From the NCBI GenBank assembly GCA_024752435.1, contig CP103029.1:1550001-1614000 (forward strand): DNA of 64,000 nt, read 5' to 3'. Source of the stretch: Allantophomopsis cytisporea (lineage: Eukaryota > Ascomycota > Leotiomycetes > Phacidiales > Phacidiaceae). Made by a program: the position numbers and the translations under genes. Below are positions 59,470 through 64,000 of this stretch, one piece after another; positions within the stretch are counted from its first letter, which is position 1; each line of letters starts with the position of its first letter. The notes beneath the pieces are model-generated. The model saw only the letters and a list, made by a program, of their open reading frames with translations, was not told where the DNA came from and did no database searches.

Positions 59470-62400
59470 ATGTCGGATCGCAACAAGCCTCATGTTGACC
59501 CATCCCAAATGATTAAAACAACATCAAAAATGGACGACAGTACAGCGAAGCCACACAGCAACGACACCATTGCAAAGACTGCAGCTATCGGCATCGACAT
59601 GGCAACACCAGAACAACTACCTACCAACTTCGGCGCCACTGATGAAGCAACTGCTCTTGCGGGCCTCACCGAAGATGTTCGAGACCAAGATGAACTAGAA
59701 AGAGACATCACATACCAGGCAAATCTGGCTATGATCGAAAAGGAAGATGAACTTGATGAGAAGCGAATTGATAAGGTCAAGGTCAAAAGAGATGAACTTG
59801 CCAGGAGACGAGAGAAGAAGCGTGAATTGCAAGACCGTTTGGGCCGATCTGGCACCAACCTTCTGATGCGCAACCGAAATCAAACTGAAATTGATAATAT
59901 CGATGCTGAAATTGCAGCATTTGATCAAGACATAATTCAAATTCAGGAACGTATCGAGAAGAGACATCGGGTGGAAGAAGATGACAGCGGAGTTGTGGAG
60001 GATAAGAATGTTGGTAATAAGAGGATGCCAAACGAGAGTCGGCGCGACTTCCTTATACGTACTGGAAAAATTACACCATTCTCAAAATTGGCTGCTCCTG
60101 ATTTCGAAGGCATAAATGGTGGACTTGATGAGGTTTTGCTTGGTGCAGAAGCGGATGCAGAGACTGTTGAACCAGAAGATGATGTCAATGCGCCCAGATC
60201 ACACCAAAACCTACGCATGCCCGGCTTTGCTGATGCCGTTGTCAGTGATACGGGTACACCTACTGATGCAGATTCTGAACTGCGTATTACTAAGAAGAAA
60301 CGCAATGCAAGTGGACACGTTGTGGCCTCAACCAGAATATCGGATGATGAGTTATCATCAACAGGTCGTACTCGAAAGCTGCCATCTGGAGCCAGTGCTA
60401 CGACTAACCGAATGAGATCACACGAAGTTGAAGGTATGAGTACTTCTGCTGAGTCAGAGTTTGGATTGCGTCCTACGAAACAGAGGCGGCTTGCGAGTGG
60501 AAGCACCGTGGCCTCAGCCAGGAACTCAGATATTGAATCACCATCAACACCTATTATTTCGATGGGATCACCAGGGCAAAACTCGGGGGCCTCATTCACA
60601 TCTCCGATTACCGAATCTGATCATTCAGACTTTGAAGATGAAGTTGATGGTGGAGTTCTTGCTGCGGAAGGTGGCATCAGCCAGCTGAAGTCACGCTCCA
60701 AGAAAGTAATCGAAAAGAAGGAAGATCTTAGTGGTCTCGATGATGGCAATGAGAAAAACTATCAAGCTCGATTGCAGGACTGGATTGAGAGAAGAAGTTC
60801 GGCACGCCTACAAGTACAACAGCACGCTCAAGAAGCAAGTGGCGCAGAACATACGAACAATGCAGTAGCCGAAGATGAGGAGGAGTGGTTCAAACCGGCG
60901 CCAAATGAGTCGGACCACGAGTTCAAAGATGGACTCAAACTTCCGGGAGATATCTATCCTGCGTTATTCGACTATCAGAAGACCGGTGTTCAGTGGTTGA
61001 GGGAACTATATAACCAACAGGTCGGAGGAATACTTGGCGACGAAATGGGCCTCGGAAAGACTATCCAGGTCATCTCCTTTATTGCTGCGTTGCATTACAG
61101 CAAGAAGTTGACAAAGCCTATCATCGTCGTAGCTCCTGCCACTGTTCTCAAGCAATGGGTTAACGAGTTTCATCGATGGTGGCCTCCTTTACGTGTTTCG
61201 ATTCTTCACAGCTCTGGCAGTGGTATGCTTAATGTGCGTAGCGAAGAGCAGATGGAAGATGAAGACGGCGGGAAGAAAAACTCAAAAACTCACAAAGCCG
61301 CAAAGCGAATCGTAGATCGTGTAGTTCAGCATGGGCATGTTCTGGTTACAACCTATGCTGGACTCCAAACGTATGGAGATTTGCTCGTCCCAGTTGACTG
61401 GAATTATGCAGTCCTGGATGAGGGTCACAAGATTCGGAATCCCAACGCAGCCGTCACTATCTACTCTAAGGAACTTCGCACTCCAAACCGACTCATTCTC
61501 TCTGGTACGCCTATGCAGAACAATGTCATTGAGTTATGGTCGCTCTTTGATTTTGTATATCCGATGAGACTTGGAACACTGGTCAACTTCAGGCAACAAT
61601 TCGAAATTCCGATTAAGATTGGTGGTTACGCTAGTGCTACGAATTTACAAATTATGACAGCTGAAAAGTGTGCAGAAACATTAAAGGAAGCTATCAGTCC
61701 GTACCTCATGCAACGTCTGAAGTCCGATGTTGCGACTGACCTTCCAGAGAAGACTGAAAAAGTCCTCTTTTGTAAACTTACTAAGATCCAGAGAGAAGCT
61801 TATGAGATCTACCTGGCGAGTGATCAAATAAAGCTCATTATGGATGGTCGCAAAAACAAGCTCGACGGTATTCGCCTCCTCCGAGAGATTTGCAACCATC
61901 CCGATATTCCAGAGGAGAACATTCTACGCACCAGACCAGGTTACAAATTCGGAAATCCTGTCAAATCTGGAAAAATGCAGGTTATCAAAGCCTTGCTGGA
62001 GATGTGGAAGGGGCAAGGTCATAAGGCTTTGCTATTTAGTCAATCAAGAAAAATGCTCAACATTATCGAACAAGCTGTTAAGGATTTTAACGGCTTCAAC
62101 TACCTCAGAATGGACGGTGAGACAAATATCAGTGATCGCCAGGAAATGGTAGACCGCTTTAACAAAGACCCCGGTTTACATGTTTTCCTCCTCACTACCA
62201 AAGTTGGTGGATTGGGTGTCAACTTGACAGGCGCAAATCGTGTCATCATAGTTGATCCCGACTGGAATCCATCCACGGATATTCAAGCACGTGAAAGAGC
62301 ATGGCGCTTGGGGCAGAAGAAGGATGTTGCTATCTTCAGATTAGTGACTGCTGGAACGATCGAAGAGAAGATCTACCATCGTCAGATCTATAAGCAGTTT

Positions 62401-63327
62401 CTGACCAACAAAGTCATGAAGGATCCTAAGCAGCGCAAGACGTTTGAGATGAAGGATCTCTATGATCTCTTTAGTCTTGGTTCTCATGATGAGAAAAATA
62501 CAGAAACGGGACAGATGTTCAAGGCAACCGAGGTCAAGTTTGAAGTTGAGCCTTCAGATGAGGAGCCACAAACTTCTCAACGTGAAGGCTCGATTTATGG
62601 CATCCCTTGGAGAGGACAAACGCCACTACCTTATCCAGAGGGCTATGAGGAGGAAGAAATTCGAGATATAGCTGGGGTCGCGAAGCTCGAAAACTATCAG
62701 AATGCAACTGAGGAGGAAAAGAATGGCTCTACGGAGGAAGCTCGCCTGTTGTCTGGCATTTTTGCTCGTTCGGGTGTTCACTCAGCTCTGGAGCACGATG
62801 AGATCATCAACGGCAAGAAGAAGGTTACAGCCAATCGTGGAATGCTCGAGAGAGAAGCCAAGCGAGTTGCTGAAGAAGCCGCCCGCGATCTCCGCAAAGC
62901 AGCAGCAGTGGCAAAGAATGTTCCAATTGGCACGGTCACCTGGACTGGTGAGAAGGGCGAAGCGGGACGACCACAGAATCGACGAGCTGGCGGGCCCAGT
63001 TCAGCAGGACTTCTCGGGAGCCTTGCTGATCGCCAAGGCCTCGCTAATTCCCCTGGTAGCTCTCGTGGTAGCACTCCTGGTGCAAACACTCCTACAAGAC
63101 CCAAAGACAAGGAGTTTTTGAGGTTGATTCACGAATACATCATCAGACAGGGTGGCAGTGTTCCAAGTCAGATGCTTGTTGTCCACTTCGGCTCCAAGTG
63201 TAGAACTGCTGCGGACAAGGCTACATTCATGGCGATGTTAGAACAGGTCGCTGTGTTGAAGAGGGGCACTGGTGGAAGGTTGAGAGGAAGGTGGGAATTG
63301 AAGGATGAGTATAAGAAGAAAGAGTAA
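59470..63327 (+). CDS. rad26: Rad26/CSB (ERCC6) Snf2-family transcription-coupled repair factor
   Basis: DNA-dependent ATPase that recognises RNA polymerase II stalled at lesions and starts transcription-coupled nucleotide excision repair. Single exon, 1285 residues. The N-terminus is acidic and coiled (RDELARRREKKRELQDRLGR at about 115-135) with the CSB-type regulatory motif region near FLIRTGKITPFSKL. Snf2 ATPase motifs: Walker A DEMGLGKTIQ at about residue 524, Ia VVAPATVLKQW, II DEGH at about 650, III SGTPMQN, then helicase-C FSQSRKMLNII, LRMDGETN, LLTTKVGGLGVNLTGANRVI and QARERAWRLGQ. The C-terminus ends in a winged-helix-like region (RLIHEYIIRQGGSVPSQMLV) that in CSB binds ubiquitin or polymerase-linked partners. 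Length, order and motifs fit Rad26/Rhp26 rather than other Snf2 groups. Confidence 0.95.
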   Translation: MSDRNKPHVDPSQMIKTTSKMDDSTAKPHSNDTIAKTAAIGIDMATPEQLPTNFGATDEATALAGLTEDVRDQDELERDITYQANLAMIEKEDELDEKRIDKVKVKRDELARRREKKRELQDRLGRSGTNLLMRNRNQTEIDNIDAEIAAFDQDIIQIQERIEKRHRVEEDDSGVVEDKNVGNKRMPNESRRDFLIRTGKITPFSKLAAPDFEGINGGLDEVLLGAEADAETVEPEDDVNAPRSHQNLRMPGFADAVVSDTGTPTDADSELRITKKKRNASGHVVASTRISDDELSSTGRTRKLPSGASATTNRMRSHEVEGMSTSAESEFGLRPTKQRRLASGSTVASARNSDIESPSTPIISMGSPGQNSGASFTSPITESDHSDFEDEVDGGVLAAEGGISQLKSRSKKVIEKKEDLSGLDDGNEKNYQARLQDWIERRSSARLQVQQHAQEASGAEHTNNAVAEDEEEWFKPAPNESDHEFKDGLKLPGDIYPALFDYQKTGVQWLRELYNQQVGGILGDEMGLGKTIQVISFIAALHYSKKLTKPIIVVAPATVLKQWVNEFHRWWPPLRVSILHSSGSGMLNVRSEEQMEDEDGGKKNSKTHKAAKRIVDRVVQHGHVLVTTYAGLQTYGDLLVPVDWNYAVLDEGHKIRNPNAAVTIYSKELRTPNRLILSGTPMQNNVIELWSLFDFVYPMRLGTLVNFRQQFEIPIKIGGYASATNLQIMTAEKCAETLKEAISPYLMQRLKSDVATDLPEKTEKVLFCKLTKIQREAYEIYLASDQIKLIMDGRKNKLDGIRLLREICNHPDIPEENILRTRPGYKFGNPVKSGKMQVIKALLEMWKGQGHKALLFSQSRKMLNIIEQAVKDFNGFNYLRMDGETNISDRQEMVDRFNKDPGLHVFLLTTKVGGLGVNLTGANRVIIVDPDWNPSTDIQARERAWRLGQKKDVAIFRLVTAGTIEEKIYHRQIYKQFLTNKVMKDPKQRKTFEMKDLYDLFSLGSHDEKNTETGQMFKATEVKFEVEPSDEEPQTSQREGSIYGIPWRGQTPLPYPEGYEEEEIRDIAGVAKLENYQNATEEEKNGSTEEARLLSGIFARSGVHSALEHDEIINGKKKVTANRGMLEREAKRVAEEAARDLRKAAAVAKNVPIGTVTWTGEKGEAGRPQNRRAGGPSSAGLLGSLADRQGLANSPGSSRGSTPGANTPTRPKDKEFLRLIHEYIIRQGGSVPSQMLVVHFGSKCRTAADKATFMAMLEQVAVLKRGTGGRLRGRWELKDEYKKKE

Positions 63328-64000
63328 TTAGAGGTGTTATGAGCTGTCGTTTTTGAAACCCCGAAGTTCAGCATCGGTGGATGTGATGGATGGTGGTTTT
63401 GTTTGGGATACTTGATTCAAAAATGGCGTTTTGCATGGGGATGAGATAGATACCAGAAGCGTTAAAGCGAGGCGTCATAGGGTTTGGAAAGCTCAGTTTT
63501 ATCTGAGAATTATAATTAACAGAACTCAACAGCATGGAAGATATGTTGCAGAGGAGCTACAGTAGATAGCTGAATACCTAGTCATTAAATGACACAGATC
63601 TGCTTTCATGTCTACGTTCCTCATATCAAGTGTCTGGTTCAGCTACCCTAAGTACGCACCATCATATCTTAAGTGTTGAAAGCCCTTTAACATAGGTAAC
63701 TAGACGCCTTATTATTTCTGATGAAGTTTAGAACTTGATAGGCTGAGATTTGTTTTTCGGACCTTATTGAGATCCGGCTTTGAACTCACGGAGAAAACTC
63801 ACAAGAGCCTGTTCCACATATTCCCACCACCAGCACCTGCTTCTCAGCTCTACTCCCCTGTAAGAATCTCCATGTGGCGTGCAAAGTAATATTTTCAACA
63901 TAGGATGCTATTTGAGCCGCATACACATATGTATCTTCCATGATGGACCACGAAAGGCTCTGAGAAATGCTATTGAGTGCTTCATAATTATGGGAGCCAC
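63328..64000. other. 3' flank of RAD26 to window end
   Basis: No supported gene in the last 673 bp. It contains the RAD26 3' UTR and AT-rich intergenic sequence. Confidence 0.5.

Overview
The window is nuclear DNA of a filamentous ascomycete (Pezizomycotina). The evidence is short introns of about 46-90 nt with GT..AG ends and CTAAC/CTGAC-like branch sites, pyrimidine-rich leaders before start codons, and fungal forms of many conserved genes: Hrd1, glycogenin, Psd1, Vps3, CASP/Coy1, Mis12/Mtw1 and Rad26. Protein flavour (fungal BTB proteins, a GPI-tailed six-hairpin glycosidase, an X-Pro peptidase of the kind seen in Botrytis and Sclerotinia) leans to Leotiomycetes, but the species is not claimed. 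Splice sites were assigned by hand from phase, splice motifs and family continuity, so exon borders are models.

Layout. 1-11902: almost 12 kb without a supportable gene, full of microsatellites, ending in a pyrimidine-rich leader. 11903-14373: C2H2 zinc-finger transcription factor (+). 14374-16832: gene-free. 16833-19967: HRD1, the ER ubiquitin ligase (-, 4 exons). 20405-21304: AhpD-like protein (+). 21675-23979: glycogenin (-, 7 exons). 25526-26878: Mn-type cation diffusion facilitator (-). 27740-29954: Herp/Usa1-like ubiquitin-domain membrane protein (-). 30395-32112: mitochondrial phosphatidylserine decarboxylase (+). 32199-35861: Vps3-like CORVET subunit (-). 36241-38545: CASP/Coy1 golgin (+). 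39602-40144: orphan acidic protein (+). 40759-42593: X-Pro peptidase (-, 4 exons). 43578-45671: GPI-anchored alpha-L-rhamnosidase-like enzyme (+). 45672-51667: 6 kb without clear genes. 51668-52291: small secreted protein (+). 54523-55595: Mis12/Mtw1 (+, 3 exons). 56030-56766: BTB protein (-). 57683-58428: second BTB protein with unresolved 5' end (+). 59470-63327: Rad26/CSB remodeller (+).

The middle (16.8-38.5 kb) is a compact housekeeping block with short divergent promoters of about 0.38-0.44 kb and convergent ends as close as 86 bp. It is rich in endomembrane functions: ER-associated degradation (HRD1 and a Herp/Usa1-like partner), phospholipid synthesis (PSD1), endosomal tethering (Vps3) and Golgi structure (CASP). 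Both flanks are looser and hold the accessory-looking genes: the secreted protein, the glycosidase, the BTB pair and the orphan.

No transposon, CRISPR array, rRNA gene or tRNA gene could be supported. The strongest leads are the 12-kb regulatory desert before the zinc-finger gene, the 548-nt translatable intron inside that gene, the dual-frame end of one glycogenin exon, and the linkage of two Hrd1-pathway genes.
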